A stretch of 64,000 nt of DNA from Congeria kusceri (taxonomy: Eukaryota > Mollusca > Bivalvia > Myida > Dreissenidae), in contig JAPFQT010000034.1 in NCBI GenBank assembly GCA_027627225.1, forward strand, positions 495,001-559,000. The letters are read 5' to 3'. Positions 45,036 to 57,394 of the stretch are shown in pieces. The notes beneath the pieces are model-generated. The model was not told the DNA's origin and searched no databases. It was given only the letters and a program-made list of their open reading frames with translations. Made by a program: the position numbers and the translations under genes. Every line of letters starts with the position of its first letter. Within the stretch, counting starts at the first letter, position 1.

Positions 45036-45691
45036 CGTTAACTAACGATGTCTTTAGAGAACCTCATAACAAATTTACAACTTTCCAATCAGTCAATGTC
45101 CAAAGAGATTTCATTCAGTTCTTTCATAAAACACTCAGCACGCATGTTCTTGAACCTCAAACAAACAAAAGTTAAACATCAATGCGCTGACGTTTGCTAA
45201 GTTACTTTCGATCGGTTCAATTTTCAGGGAAAGATTTCTGCTAACAAAATGAAGCAGGTAAGTGCACAACTGAAATGCAACAACATGACGCACTTTTTGA
45301 AACAAGCACTATTACATCGCAATGTTATCATAAAAACACAATAAAACATTCACGGTGTGCCCCTTTAAGGAAACGTTTAAGTTCCCATGTTGTCCGTAAA
45401 CCAGTTCAACACCTGCAATTCATTAATTCAACTTTTTGTATTTCGTAGCAAGACAGAAAGTTGTCCATTCGTCAATCTATGCACTGGTCCCTTTAAAACG
45501 CAACACATCGCAATGTCGAAATATACTAGCATTGCAATAATTAATACGTTTTGATGCAGCTTTATATGTTTGAAAAAAAAACCTGATGATTTAATGGTGT
45601 GCAGTTTAAGTCTGACTAATAGTAAGTATTAATAATGTTGTCGGCTTCGAAATTGCAAAGAACAGACAAGAACCCAGACAAAATGAATTTG
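45036..45691. other. No recognisable gene
   Basis: AT-rich. 45455-45500 (GACAGAAAGTTGTCCATTCG, CTGGTCCCTTTAAA) is a fragment of the family at 60950-61020. Confidence 0.5.
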
Positions 45692-45694
45692 TTA

Positions 45695-46334
45695 TGCCCC
45701 AATCACAAATAAGAAACTGCACCTGGACGGCGTCTGTTTTATCCAAAACCGGGTAAAATCGGACGGTGCCCGCCTAGCAGCCTGGCTGTAAATCGGGCGG
45801 CGGCAGCTGAACATTTTGCTTATCGGACGGCGCCCGTATAAGTTTAAGAAATATTTAAAAGTTAACGGCGACCGGGCAATTTTCTTCGGAGTCTGGGAGT
45901 TCGAAAACACGTCGGCCGGGCACCGTCCGATCGCCGGACGGCATTTTCTTGGATCGGGCTATGACCGTACGATTTTTCTACTTTAAAAAAAACAACGTCC
46001 TATTTCAACGGCGAACGTGCGGTCACCTTCCTGGCGCCGGCAGGCGACCGGAAAGGCACCGACCGATGTACAGTTATCGTCAGGGTTTCATGCGGTGCTT
46101 GCACCGATATTCACTGCACGGGCGCCGTCCGGTTATCCGTCGGTCGCCGCCTGTTGCTCAAACTGTTTGTTCCTCATGTCAGTTAGCGGAAACCGACCGG
46201 CGCCCTCTTGAGTTTGTGACCACGCGATGCAAAACAAAATATAAATCCCCCGGCGTCTGTCAGATTCCAAAAATTGCCGATGCTTTACCGTTCGTTAAAT
46301 TCGGACGGCGCACGTTCTATTTGTGACCTAGGCA
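45695..46334. mobile_element. PIF/Harbinger-like MITE 2
   Basis: 640 bp. The ends TGCCCCAATCACAAAT and ATTTGTGACCTAGGCA are inverted and imperfect. TTA lies on both sides (45692-45694 and 46335-46337). The interior is strikingly G+C-rich with repeated CGGACGGCGCCCG and GGCGCCG words in both orientations. No transposase. Its open frames are by-products. Confidence 0.82.
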
Positions 46335-46689
46335 TTAATGGCGGGCCCGCGTGTCTATGTTGTGGTACCGGGCGTTATTTAAATTTTAGAGTTCAGATTA
46401 CATCCTTATAAGTACCACTAATGAATTATCCAATCATTCATACCACCATTGTCAAATGAAATTACAAAGCACTGTGTCACCTTTATATATATATGTTAAT
46501 GACAATCATGGCATTTAAATCTATATTGAACTGAATGTTAGTAATATCCTAGGTCGACCCTTTTACTTTTTTCGCCAACAGCAACATGCAAACAAGTAAA
46601 AAAAAATAGTGATGTATGACCAAAATAAACATCCAAACCGTGTCTATGATACAGAATGCACGGGCTTTTGACCCACATCCGAGGATTAA

Positions 46690-47560
46690 TTACCCGCTAC
46701 CGAAAGTATAACAGACCGTCCTCGACTAATTAAGAGGATATCCCTGAACAAGACACATTTTAACCTACCCCAGAATGGAAACGGAGTCACGGCGACATGG
46801 CGGTATATAGACGTGAAAATGGCCTGCGACGTAGACGTCCGAGAGTTGGAGTACAACTTAAGGCGAGTCACCGTACACTGCCGTTGATTTGAACCAGACG
46901 ACATGCTCGATGAGTACTCATCGTAACTGGAAATGACGACAGAGCGCGCGTGTGCACGAGAGGCCATTTCGGAGGTGGGACCGTGATTTATAAGGGCTAC
47001 ATGGACTACATTGTAAAATTAAACGTGTTATTGTGAACGGGAACTTAAACAGGGAGCGTTATTAACAGAGTTTTAGAGACCACACGGTAAACCAATTATT
47101 CTAACATGATACTCGCTAATTTGTCTGTAGACAAAGAACAAAATTATCGTTTTTTAACTACCCAACGCACAAAGAATTCCTGATTCTGAGCAGAGTATAG
47201 AAAAAGTAGCTCCAATTACGATTGCAGAAATATATGTCAGATCATGTAAGAATCGAAATAATTTTCACATTATCGTTGCTTATCGGCCAATAAACAACTC
47301 TTTGTCGTTCTGATGTGTGGTTATTAAACAACTCGGGCTAACGTTGTTTAATTCCTAGGCATCAGAACTTCAAAGCGTTGTACATTGGCCGATAAACAAT
47401 GATAAACTATTTCTTAAACTAGTATACAGGAAGCCGGAGTATGATGATCGCACACTATAGAGTTCCATGCCACATCGCCATGGAAACTTTCCACCGATTT
47501 AGTTCACTCCCTGGCAAGAATCGGAAGCCGACTGTCTGCCAGCAAGAAAAATCATCACAC
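46690..47560 (+). pseudogene. Tc1/mariner-like transposase fossil 3, split by element F
   Basis: 46690-47097 aligns with fossil 1 (GAACCAGACGACATGCTCGA, TAACTGGAAATGACGACAG). The match resumes after element F copy 9 at about 47420 (TACAGGAAGCCGGAGTATGA versus TACAGGACACCGGAGTATGA). It runs to GCAAGAATCGGAAGCCGACT near 47512. Frames are broken throughout. Confidence 0.75.
47098..47419 (-). mobile_element. Foldback element family F, copy 9 (inside Tc1 fossil 3)
   Basis: Minus-strand copy of about 321 bp. It starts ATTCTAACATGATACTCGC and ends with hairpin A and AAACTATTTCTTAAACTA. Both modules are present. The flanks join to the Tc1 sequence (ACCAATTA left, TATACAGG right), suggesting TA at the junction. 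Confidence 0.9.
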
Positions 47561-47739
47561 ATCCAGCATATACATAAATTCCAAGCGAAAAACAAGACAC
47601 CTTTTGAATAGAGCTGTAAGAGATGACACAAATTATGACTTTGAGAATTTTGCAATTCATACCAATGAAATAAATACAGTACTCGGGCAGCGTTCGAATG
47701 ATCTTTCTTCAGACATCAAGTACTGGTCACAGGGAATGG

Positions 47740-48530
47740 ACTCCTAAGTGTCAATTAGCTGGCTTATACAATATAATGCCCACAGATTTGGGAATATAGC
47801 TCCCCCACCCCCCACCCCCGATGCGTTGTCAAACTAATATATTTTGTTTAATTCAATATAGCAATTAATTTGATATCTACCTTGATGAATACAACATGCA
47901 AATACATGGCAACTCGATTCTCAATCGTCAACTTCAATGTGTATAGATACATGTATACACCAGGTCTCAACAATCATGCAGAATAGTTACGTCTACATAT
48001 TTTTTAAAACTGGTAACCAAATAAATGCCAAAAGAGCATTTCTTATAATAAAGCTTCTGTATTATTATTTTTACGAATGTGCAAGATAGTCAAGTCACAT
48101 AGTATACAATTTAGCCATGTTAGGAATTCACTTACGGACAAAGTCATTACACGTGTAGAACCAGAATAACACAGGCTTCAAATTTTCAAATGCTTCAAAA
48201 TGCAGACAATTGATTATGAAGAGGGTCTTTCGCAATCCCTTTCAATGTAGGAAACATTTAACACAGCACACCACCAGGGCAACAAAAACCGTTCCCTCCG
48301 ACAGCCCGATACTTAACCACGTATCTAAGACACGTATCGCGTGCAGTAAGTACACAAATGATAACGAGACGAAATAATACAAAATTATATGAAATCAACA
48401 TTTTCTACCAAAGACATATATAGTAAGCCTACAAGTTATTATAAAAACTGATATCAGCACCTATATAAATCTGAGAAACTGTGATGAATAGACAGAAAAA
48501 TCGATTAAATTTGCGAATTCGGGACCCATG
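47740..48530. other. Non-coding DNA of the duplicated block
   Basis: Aligns with 23980-25500. One diverged unit of the 75-bp minisatellite is at 48275-48350 (CAACAAAAACCGTTCCCTCC). No gene is visible. Confidence 0.65.
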
Positions 48531-48890
48531 CGTCTGTGTTACGAAGCGTCAGTAGGCTGACCAAGGGGGATTTGACAAATTTTAGTTTATTTCTATTCTC
48601 CATCCTTGAGCCAGTCATATTTGTCTCAATCCCCTCAGTGGGAGATGCTATATGTCTATCGAATGGCCTTACAGCCTATTTTACTGGGATAATATCCGAC
48701 CAATGCCTATTACCTATTACTTACCCCGGGACCCGCAATCGTTCGGAATGTCAAATTCCCGCATGCCGGAAACCGCTTTCAGTCTAATGTCCAGTATGAC
48801 CACCGCTCCCCCCCCCCCCCGGCTGGGAAATCATTAATAGGTGCATAATTATCGTAATCAAATGTAATGTAATGTTTGTACTCAAAACGC
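48531..48890. other. Insertion unique to the right block
   Basis: About 300 bp with no counterpart near 25550. It includes CTTACCCCGGGACCC and a run of 12 C at 48811-48822. Class unknown. Confidence 0.45.
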
Positions 48891-49019
48891 TAATAAAACC
48901 CAAAACTGATTTGATACCGAATTTTATCTGCGTCGAACCGTTTACTTTTGTTACTCAATAACATGAAAGGGCATCACCAAAATAAGGATTTAATCCGTAT
49001 TAATAATTGTAGGTAGCAC

Positions 49020-49450
49020 GGAGTTTCAACGACAGCCGATGACGATAGCAACGACTTATGGGGAAAAGTTACAAACCCTGAATAAGACGCAAACAACTCT
49101 ATTCCGTCTCTGCAAACAATATGCGCTGGAAACGGCAAATCACAATCAGCACGCATCAAGGTCCATTAGCGATATGACGGTACGTAAACTGATCACGTGC
49201 ATTCAAACTGGGGCAACTCTACGTCCGAAATTCCAAGTACCATTTACGTTAAGACAACGTGCATTGCGGTTGATCTGGCCCAGATATGATCGACGTTCAA
49301 GGGTCGACTGGGCTAGCGTTGTCAACATTGATAATTCCGTTTTAACGCTACCGGAAGTGACAACTAGGCACGTGCACCATCGTAAATGGGACAGTTTTCA
49401 CGATGGCATGTGCACGGGAAAGGACAATTTGGAGGTCGTAGCGTGACGGT
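49020..49450 (+). pseudogene. Tc1/mariner-like transposase fossil 4
   Basis: The frame 49039-49446 is open. Its second half reads TLRQRALRLIWPRYDRRSRV, DWASVV, the Tc1 stretch before the DES box (R-LRL-WAR-H...DW--V-F). The DES and downstream catalytic parts are missing or unrecognisable. The first half aligns with the N-terminal region of fossil 1. Confidence 0.7.
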
Positions 49451-50327
49451 TAAGGGCAGTATATCTTTGCCTCATAAATCTCAACGTTTAATTATGAATG
49501 GTTTGCCGACACACATTAACATGCATTTTCGCGACCACGCATTATACCAATCACACATGAAATAAGGTGGTTTGATATGATGGTTAGATACCAGTAAATA
49601 GTGGGGAATCCCCCGGTGGTCCACCGAGGTAGGCCATATATTATTGAATACTTGTAGTTCTTTCTTCTGTTCAAGGAGCAATTTTACACAACGTAACGAA
49701 CCTGTTTCCTGCGCTTTTGATGTATCGTGACACCGCCTTAATTGAAAGTTGAATTTTCAGAAGTTTATTTGTAGAAAAAATGTGGTTTTGTCGAAAAGGC
49801 GACTGCATTCTGTGCTTCTTACGATTACTACAATTAAGCAAGAGGCATTTTCTTGCAAGTAGCATAACTTATCGTTTGTATCAAAAAATTTTCCAAAGAG
49901 ACCAGAGTCGTGAATCAAAGGAAAATGGCGAAAGACGCCAGGAGATTTTGCTATTTTACAATGGGAGCCTATGGGAATTGGATTTACTGGTTTCAAACAA
50001 TGATTGCATTTTCGGGAATGCTGCACGTTGTCCTACAAATGACAGTTTAAAGGGACACAATCCGTTTTACATCATGATACAATCTCGGCTGTCGTTATTT
50101 TAACGTTTGGGAATTTCAAATAATTACTTTAGCTGACAAATAACATTCACTGCAAAGTAAACTTGCTAAAATTAAATAACAGTGTATAAAAAAGCAAAAT
50201 AACACTACGGACATAATAATATATTGTAAATACCGTTTCGTTTCATGAGTAATCATCAGTTGAAATTGATAAAATTATAAAGCGTTTGGAAGCTAAACGA
50301 TGGAATAATTTGGACTCTACTGACTTA
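49451..50327. other. No recognisable gene
   Basis: Frames up to 107 codons with no domain. TTAAAGGGACACAATCCG at about 50047 resembles SINE tails of this genome. Confidence 0.45.
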
Positions 50328-50540
50328 GCGTGAATGGCCGAGTGGTAACGGCGTTAGCCTTTTGCTCCGGAAGTATAAGGTTCCGGAAAGCCGGTGGGAG
50401 CAACTTTTATATTTTCTGGTTTATATATCCCATTCTTGTTATAATACTTGAGCTATCGTTTAGTTCGGATGCTTAAATCTGTCTAGTTTAGACATTTTAA
50501 TGGCATACTTTAAAAGAATCAGTGAACAGGTCCCTTTAAT
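50328..50540 (+). mobile_element. tRNA-derived SINE (tRNA-Leu/Ser-like head)
   Basis: The head starts GCGTGAATGGCCGAGTGGTA, containing a good A box (TGGCCGAGTGG); the B box is degenerate (AGGTTCCGGAAAG). The body carries GATGCTTAAATCTGTCTAG and GACATTTTAATGGCATACTT. It ends GTGAACAGGTCCCTTTAA. The body alone recurs on the minus strand at 58749-58865. Confidence 0.85.
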
Positions 50541-51545
50541 TCACTTACATTTTTAACTCATTGTGTAAAAATAAATCTCACCGTCGATGGCTGGAATTCT
50601 TATTCAACTGAAGCTTTATTCGGTATCATTTAATTTTAAAAGAAATAGAGGACATTAAATTTTGTTGGTTTCGGTAGAATATCTATTTTAATTCACGAGT
50701 GATCATAGACATTTATATTTTCACGAGTGGCGCAGAAAATCATACTCATACACATCTTCACGCTCTTTTGGTAAGTAAACGTGCACCTCGTTCTAGATCT
50801 TTTATATCAGAATAAACAAAACTTATCTTTGCTGACTTCCACTTCTCGACAACAGCGCTGCACAGTCCACGTTCTTGTTTGTAGTTTTGTTTCACGTGCA
50901 CATATATTAAAATTAAATATTTCATTATGAAAACATATTTCTAAATCGTCATTAGTTTAAAATATGCGTTAAATTACAAGCACGGAATTCTGCACGGTCT
51001 GAATTTCCAAACTCCAATACATACTTGTCAAAACGCAACAAAAACATACCATAGATGTGTACGTATACAAGAAAACACACGGCTTACACAAAAATATTGT
51101 ACCGTTCCTTTAATATTTGCTTTCCTGTAAAACCTCGTGCAACGTATTGAAATTAACAATGCAGTATAATCCTTTCTTTACAACTTTAAAGTCGCTGTGT
51201 CGTAATTGTCGTGTGAGGTTGTCATATATGAAAGATATAACAGAAAAAAATAGTTCACGTTCAAACGTGTTAAAAGTAAAAGGAAATGAAACATACATCG
51301 CAATGCGAAATCTTTCATAAGAAAGTAACGATTTACAAACAGTCGTACATGAAGTGCAGCTACACTTATTTGAAAGATGCTCTTAAGTTTAAAACAGCAA
51401 CAGAAGTACACTCAACAACCTTTTCGAATTAGTCCCTTTTCATTTAAGATTTTCTCAAAACTGAATCAATGAAACTACGTGAAAATTTGAGCAGATGTAT
51501 TTGTCGTATTTTTCTATCGATTTGTTTATACATTTCTGAACTATT
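50541..51545. other. Non-coding DNA of the duplicated block
   Basis: 50800-50880 and 51120-51200 match 28180-28280 and 28490-28580. No gene is visible. Confidence 0.55.
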
Positions 51546-51635
51546 TATGAAATAATTTTCGATGTATCGTTGTTTATCGGCCAATAAACAACAATATGCA
51601 GTTCTGATGCGCATGAATTAACAACTCGGATCATT
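51546..51635 (+). mobile_element. Foldback element family F, copy 10 (truncated)
   Basis: ATGAAATAATTTTCGATGTA, the perfect hairpin CGTTGTTTATCGG/CCAATAAACAACA and GTTCTGATGCGCATGAATTA. The rest of the element is missing. Confidence 0.88.
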
Positions 51636-54503
51636 CTAAAGCAGGCAAGGATATAACATTTAACAAAATGTTAGTTGAACTCTCAGGTACCAAAATTTTA
51701 ACACGCGTACGTCACATTCAAGAAAAGATCAACACATGACGCCACTGGCGTAGCTACATGTGGTCCGTATAAGCCCGGGTCTACAACTTTTTCTCAAAAG
51801 TAAAAAAATAAATGACCTAAACTGCAAATAAAATCGAATGGTAAGGGGGGTTAAGGGTAGAACGATTTAATTCCTTATTAAGATATTGATTATAAGACAT
51901 TTTCATTTACGAAATGTGCCTTTTGACTCAAATAGAAATAGACTTAAGCTGATTATTAAAGTCAGTATCTGAATATTTGAGCTTTCTTGGGATCGCAAAA
52001 CGGTAAAAACTGGATCAATATGCTATTGTTTTTCGCTCGCTTCGCTCGCTCATATTCGTACAATACAAAAAGTACTCAGTAAAACATACCCGTTCTAGCT
52101 CGATACCAATTCTTAAACCCACACCGTAGTACCTGCGCCAACGTTCAGTGAAAATGATAAAATGAAGACAGTGGGTATATATACCTTCGGGGATGCTATA
52201 TTATGGTTTTGTTTTCTAAATATTTCAGATTATATATATATATATAATGATCTCAACAGCAATAAAGATTTGTAACCACAGTAAAGACATTTATACCAAA
52301 TAAATTTGATTTAAACTTGAAATTAAATTCCAATCAATGACTTTTTTCGAGCTTAAACAGAATTGTTTTAATAGATAGTTTAGTTTCCAAAGATATAAAT
52401 TGACAATCACACCAAATTTCATTTTGTTTTATACATTCATAAGAAAGAGATTTAATACGTGATAAAGTAGAACGGTGGCCAAAACGTGGGGACCATTTCT
52501 GAGCGATTAAATACTTTCAAGGCACCACACGTCAGCGAAAAGTAAGTGACGCAATATCGGCATCCCTCGCCACTTTAAAAGGAGACAATTACACTTCGGT
52601 TAATAACACGAATATATATAATAATTGATGTAAAGTGTGTGTGTGTGCGTGCGTGTGTGTGTGTGTGTGTCTGTTACATCCGTAACGCCTTTCTGAATGT
52701 TGATGTTCAAGTGACGTAATCACATATATTGACAGTTAAGATGCAATGTTTTTCATGTCAATCCAGCCAGATCTGCTAGAAAAGCGGCCGAAAATTATGC
52801 TGACATGCACAACAATATGTCATCCACAAAAAGCGTGGATGTTTTGACCGCGATTAATACTATAAAAATTTAATACCGCAGAGAACTGAGATACTTACTT
52901 TTGTATACAAATCTAAATTGAATGATGGTGAAAAACGTGAACAGTTGTGCGTGTGAAAATTAAACATTTTATGCTATGCAGAAAATGTACTTTTTCCGTT
53001 TACGAACGCTATGCCTTTTCTGACAGGGAATTGTCCTAAACGCAGAACTGCTCACGGATTGTCATTATCACCCTTCATACTGTTAAATGAACAATAGAAG
53101 AACATATGCTGCAAGTATGCTAAACTTAATGAAAGCTTTTAAGTAAGTTTCATTACCGCATTCATGGTATAAGAGTAACACGACCAGCATATATACCTAT
53201 CCACGAATAGTTGAAAGACGTTCGCAACAATTTCCTTCAATTTTTTTCCAAAGACAGATTTTCTTAAAACTTGGCACAAACATGCGTCAATGTATCCTTA
53301 AACTAAAACAGTCTTAAAAAATAGGGGTCACCGGTCTTTTCCCGGAAATATTGAAATTTGAATACGGTACCTGTCGAAGTATTTTTTCAGTTTGTGTTAC
53401 TTAGAATGTTGAATTATATAAATGTGTACATGTGTAGCCTTTTTCTTGTTTCGTTTTAACATACATAAACAACGTGTCAATAAAATGAAGATATTTAATG
53501 GATCCTTTCTGAACTAAATTTGTTTGTAAATATATTGCATAGTGTGTTTTTGGTTATTATATATGCTTTATGAACTTTTACTATTAAAAATTACTATTCA
53601 TTTTGAATGGACATTAGAGATGAGATTAGTATATTGTAACCTATACACAATAAAGAAAAAAATGAAGCAAACGGACAAATTAACCCTGACCACTAAATAT
53701 GTATTTAATATTCAATGTTATATATATATTGAATATCTTTCAACATGTAAAATCAGTAGCTGACTACATTCAAACGCACACACATCGAACATTTTTTGTA
53801 TTAATCATTTACCGAAGTGTCTCTTTTTGAAATGAATGTTTTATGTAACTTACACGTACACACTCATGCTCATAAATTGTCTGCAAATGTGCTATACACT
53901 GTATTTTTGTTCATCGAAACGAACTAACGGACAGATAGACGAACACGTTTTTTTAAATATTATATTATGAAAGATACTCGCATTGTTGCGTTATGAACTA
54001 ATAAGGCAAGTGATTCCGACTTCGCTTAAATTTGGTGCCGGGAAAAATAAAAAATCGCCAGGATTTGGTGCCAGCGTTGTGGACACGACTCTACTTTATA
54101 ACGTTATATCTTTCTTATGAATGCAGAAAACAATATATACATGTGCCAACGTTGTAATGCATCTGACATCCTTATAAAATACACTAATTTATAAAAGAAA
54201 ACATTTGAATCCTTATATAAAGGTATATATATATACCCACTGTCTAAAGTTTTTCGTTTTCGCTGAACTTTGGCGAAGCTACAATGGTGTTTGTAAGAAA
54301 TCGTAGGCGGCGGGGCTATGTTATACTGAGATAATATGTGTCTTTTACAAAACTCATCCAGCAAAGAAAGCGAAAAACAATTTTTAACATATTTTTCTAG
54401 TTCTGACCCTTTTCTATATGCCCATATATGGTGGGGCAGTTTTAGGGGGGTGGGGGGTAGTGGGTCAGTGAAATCTAGGTGCGTCTTTTTTTAAACTATT
54501 TAG
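51636..54503. other. No recognisable gene
   Basis: AT-rich, no domain-bearing frame. Simple repeats: (TA)n at 52229-52247 and a TG/CG-rich tract (GTGTGTGTGTGCGTGCGTGT) at 52637-52671. CGCTCGCTTCGCTCGCTC lies at 52035-52052. Confidence 0.5.
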
Positions 54504-54670
54504 ATGAAGTAAACAAACAATGATTTAGAGTTAAAATGCGTAAGGATTATACCACGTGGGCGTTATCCCGAATGATTTAAAAACGCTTATCAGAGCAAAT
54601 GAGGTGGCTATTCTGCCGAAAACGATACAATCGAACATTATTTCCATTCAAACATGATCTGAAAACATAA
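54504..54670 (+). mobile_element. Foldback element family F, copy 11 (degenerate)
   Basis: Recognisable as AAACAAACAATGATTTAGAG, ATACCACGTGGGCGTTATCC and CATTATTTCCATTCAAACATGATCTGA. Most hairpin pairing is lost and module 2 is absent. Confidence 0.65.
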
Positions 54671-56370
54671 GTGTGTTATTCGTTGCTCCGTAGCCGATTT
54701 TAAACGTCATTTGCCACATATCGAGAACTTTGACCATCCTTCCTAGTTAATTGCTTGGTTTTCTTGATTTTTGTGTCGAATTGTTTACGCCGGCGTAAAC
54801 ATAAAAATCAATATATCAAGAATAAATAAGAATAGTATTATTGAAGTATAATTATACTTTCGGAGGCAGAAAACTAGCACGTCGCTCGTTCCTTTTCCGT
54901 CCGTTTACTGCACGATTCATTGTGAATGCGGTCACGGACACGGGTAAATCAAACAACGTGAAACCTGTTAGACAGCCAGACAAAGGCGTCTTACAAAATG
55001 TATAACACACCTAAGTTATATATATTGCCAGTATGCTAGGTTGACTTTTGTTTACTAAATAAAGGACTTATGACTTTACAATTAGCTGTATAGCCTACAT
55101 CATTCAATTAATTATTTTACAGTGTACGTATTTATCTTGTAAATAACATGTCGTCTTTACGAATGATAGTAATTATGGTGACAGGTGAGTTAGAGATTGT
55201 GTGAAGTCTGATATACGAACAAGAATGCGGGCTAAAAATACTAACTTTAGAATAAAACAAAAAATTATAACCTACATTTTGAGCAGAGCTAGACAGTTAT
55301 GTTTGAAATGAAAGCGATGTATTTTGATTGATTTTTATATCGATCAGGATCTAAATAAAATTTAGAAAATTTTTAGAATAGTGGAAGGTACTGTTGCATT
55401 TGTCGACCAAATAATCAGAAAGCAAGTGTATTTTTTATTCGTACAATATCAACTTCTGAGACTTCTGATTGGGTAGAACATCGGGACAAACACTAAACAT
55501 GAATATTGCATATTTAAAAAAAAACATAACAACGTGACGAAACACGTTTAAAATGTGTGGGTGTGTGTTATTTTAAGAAGAATTGTATGAATTGAAAATC
55601 GCCACCTTAGAATTAAAGGGACCAATCTGCTTCTTTAAAACATGTAAGATACGCCCTTGTCATTCTAAGGTGTCAAAATGTAGTTCAATCTTAAATAAAG
55701 TATTATATATATATATCTTAAAATCATAAAGTTTATATATGTATATTTTTATGCCCCCACCATCAATGATGTAGGAGGGGGGGGGGGCATAGTGTTTTGG
55801 TCCTGTCCGATACTACACTGTTCGCGCTACACCACTACAGTAATAATGTAATAATAGGTTAGCTATGCGACGTATTAGAATCGTTACAATTTTGGGAAAA
55901 TAACTTCTGACGTAGATCAGAAAGAATTTTCAATCTTGAAAAAACAACACACGATTCAATGTGTAAGAAATCATGAAACAAAATGTTTTCGACAAAAGTG
56001 TAAGCATAAGAGTATAATAAATAGAGTATAATGCCTTCTGTACGGTATGTACAAATGTGTCATAGTTTAAATATGTTGAATTTCGAGCAACATCATGCCT
56101 TATGGAACATGGCATGTGGCAGTGCTGGTAAATACCGTATTTGGAGCTAGGAAAATCACATCATTGGAAAGAGTGTAAAACTAGTATAGTGTGTTATGAT
56201 TATGTTCAAATCGAACATAAGCTGATGCATGTTGGATTATTGATATATCAAATCAGGTAAGATTTTTTTATTTGCTTTGACATGTGACTTCACTCCGATG
56301 AGTAAGAGTCACCCATGATTGACCAAACAAGTGTGATTATTTAGTTTTTGAAAACTGAGTTCTTTTGCAG
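54671..56370. other. No recognisable gene
   Basis: AT-rich. 55752-55800 (ATGCCCCCACCATCAATGAT, then G-run and GCATAG) resembles the edge of a dispersed bivalve repeat. ATGTCGTCTTTACGAATG at 55149 is followed by a donor-like ACAG|GTGAGT. It has no partner exon that I can join in frame. Confidence 0.45.
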
Positions 56371-56562
56371 CTGAAGCTAGAGACTGCTGACAGTGTTTAT
56401 GAGCGACTCATTTCCAATCCCTGCAAGACTGCTATTTGCGATGCATGTTTTGCTGCTTCCGACGGGTCAAAGTATTCCAGATTAAAGCTTCTTCAGGTTC
56501 ACATCACGTGTCTTCTTAGAAGACATCCCACTTGCACTGCACAATTCACATTCTTACAATAA
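56371..56562 (+). CDS. Possible 3'-terminal exon, function unknown
   Basis: An acceptor-like sequence (GTTCTTTTGCAG, ending 56370) opens a 63-codon frame that starts LKLETADSVYERLISNPCKT and contains CKTAICDACF. The TAA stop is embedded in CAATAAAAC, so a polyadenylation signal overlaps it. I recognise no family, and no upstream exon can be assigned. Chance open frame or repeat remnant are alternatives. Confidence 0.25.
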   Translation: MKLETADSVYERLISNPCKTAICDACFAASDGSKYSRLKLLQVHITCLLRRHPTCTAQFTFLQ

Positions 56563-57394
56563 AACTTTAATCATCACCCAGAATGAGTTGCACAGTATAG
56601 TTTTAAGTGCGTACAAAATACTACATTACCGGTAAATTGGTTATTAGCTCATTCAAACAGGTCTGTCAAAGGCAATGAAATAGAAAGCGTATACGGAGCA
56701 CAATACAAATAAAAACGTACTGAACAAGAGTTTCAAACCCTGAGCTGAGTTAATAAGAATGATGTTTGTGGCTTTATATTAGACAGCTTGTACAACGGAC
56801 TCAAAGTGAGAATGAACAACGAGAGAACCATGATTGCCTCGCAACATTAACCAGGGTAGGGGTTCATAATTTGGCACAAATATATCTCAAGGGTAGCAAG
56901 GGAGATAACCATTGTGTTACTATGGTAAACAGATAAAATGAGTAATTTCCCTTGTTTTAAGTTTTTGTGTGTGTTTGTTTTGCACTCACATATTGTAATA
57001 ATTTTAACAATTTTAGTGTGGTGTAGACCGAAATGGTTTCTTTCTGATACCTCTACTAGGTTTGTAGCCATGCACATGAACATTTTCAAAATAACACATA
57101 CATATTTGCCATTGTTCAAGTATGTGTAAAAGAGATGAGGGTTAAGGTCAAAACTATATTTAATCCTTATAGTGCAGTGTTTACAATTACATGACGCTGT
57201 GTTTCAGGTTGGTTGTGAGATATCAAGTGGTGCAGATTGAAAATAAAACATAACATCTAGAAGGTCATGCTGCAATAATATTCAGAAAGCCTAAACAAAA
57301 CATTATTCAAAATTTAGTTTACACAAATCTAGTTGTTTCTGCCAAAATTCTTATAATAATACAGTTTCTTTCATTACACTGCACATTTTGTTAC
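56563..57394. other. No recognisable gene
   Basis: AT-rich DNA with short frames only. Confidence 0.5.

Larger units (their letters stand above)
38200..51200 (+). repeat. Right block of a diverged direct duplication
   Basis: Pairs with 15980-28620; the matching landmarks are listed there. Unique later insertions in this block include the TIR element at 38.69 kb, repeats at 40.25 and 42.93 kb, the Harbinger-like MITE at 45.70 kb and F copies at 39.88 and 47.10 kb. Confidence 0.8.

Noticed and set aside
45949..46326. 125-codon Arg-rich frame
   Set aside because: Inside the second G+C-rich MITE; composition explains it.
55149..55186. Signal-peptide-like first exon (MSSLRMIVIMVT followed by GTGAGT)
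   Set aside because: Too short, and no downstream acceptor in the window joins it in frame; the candidate at 56371 has the wrong phase.
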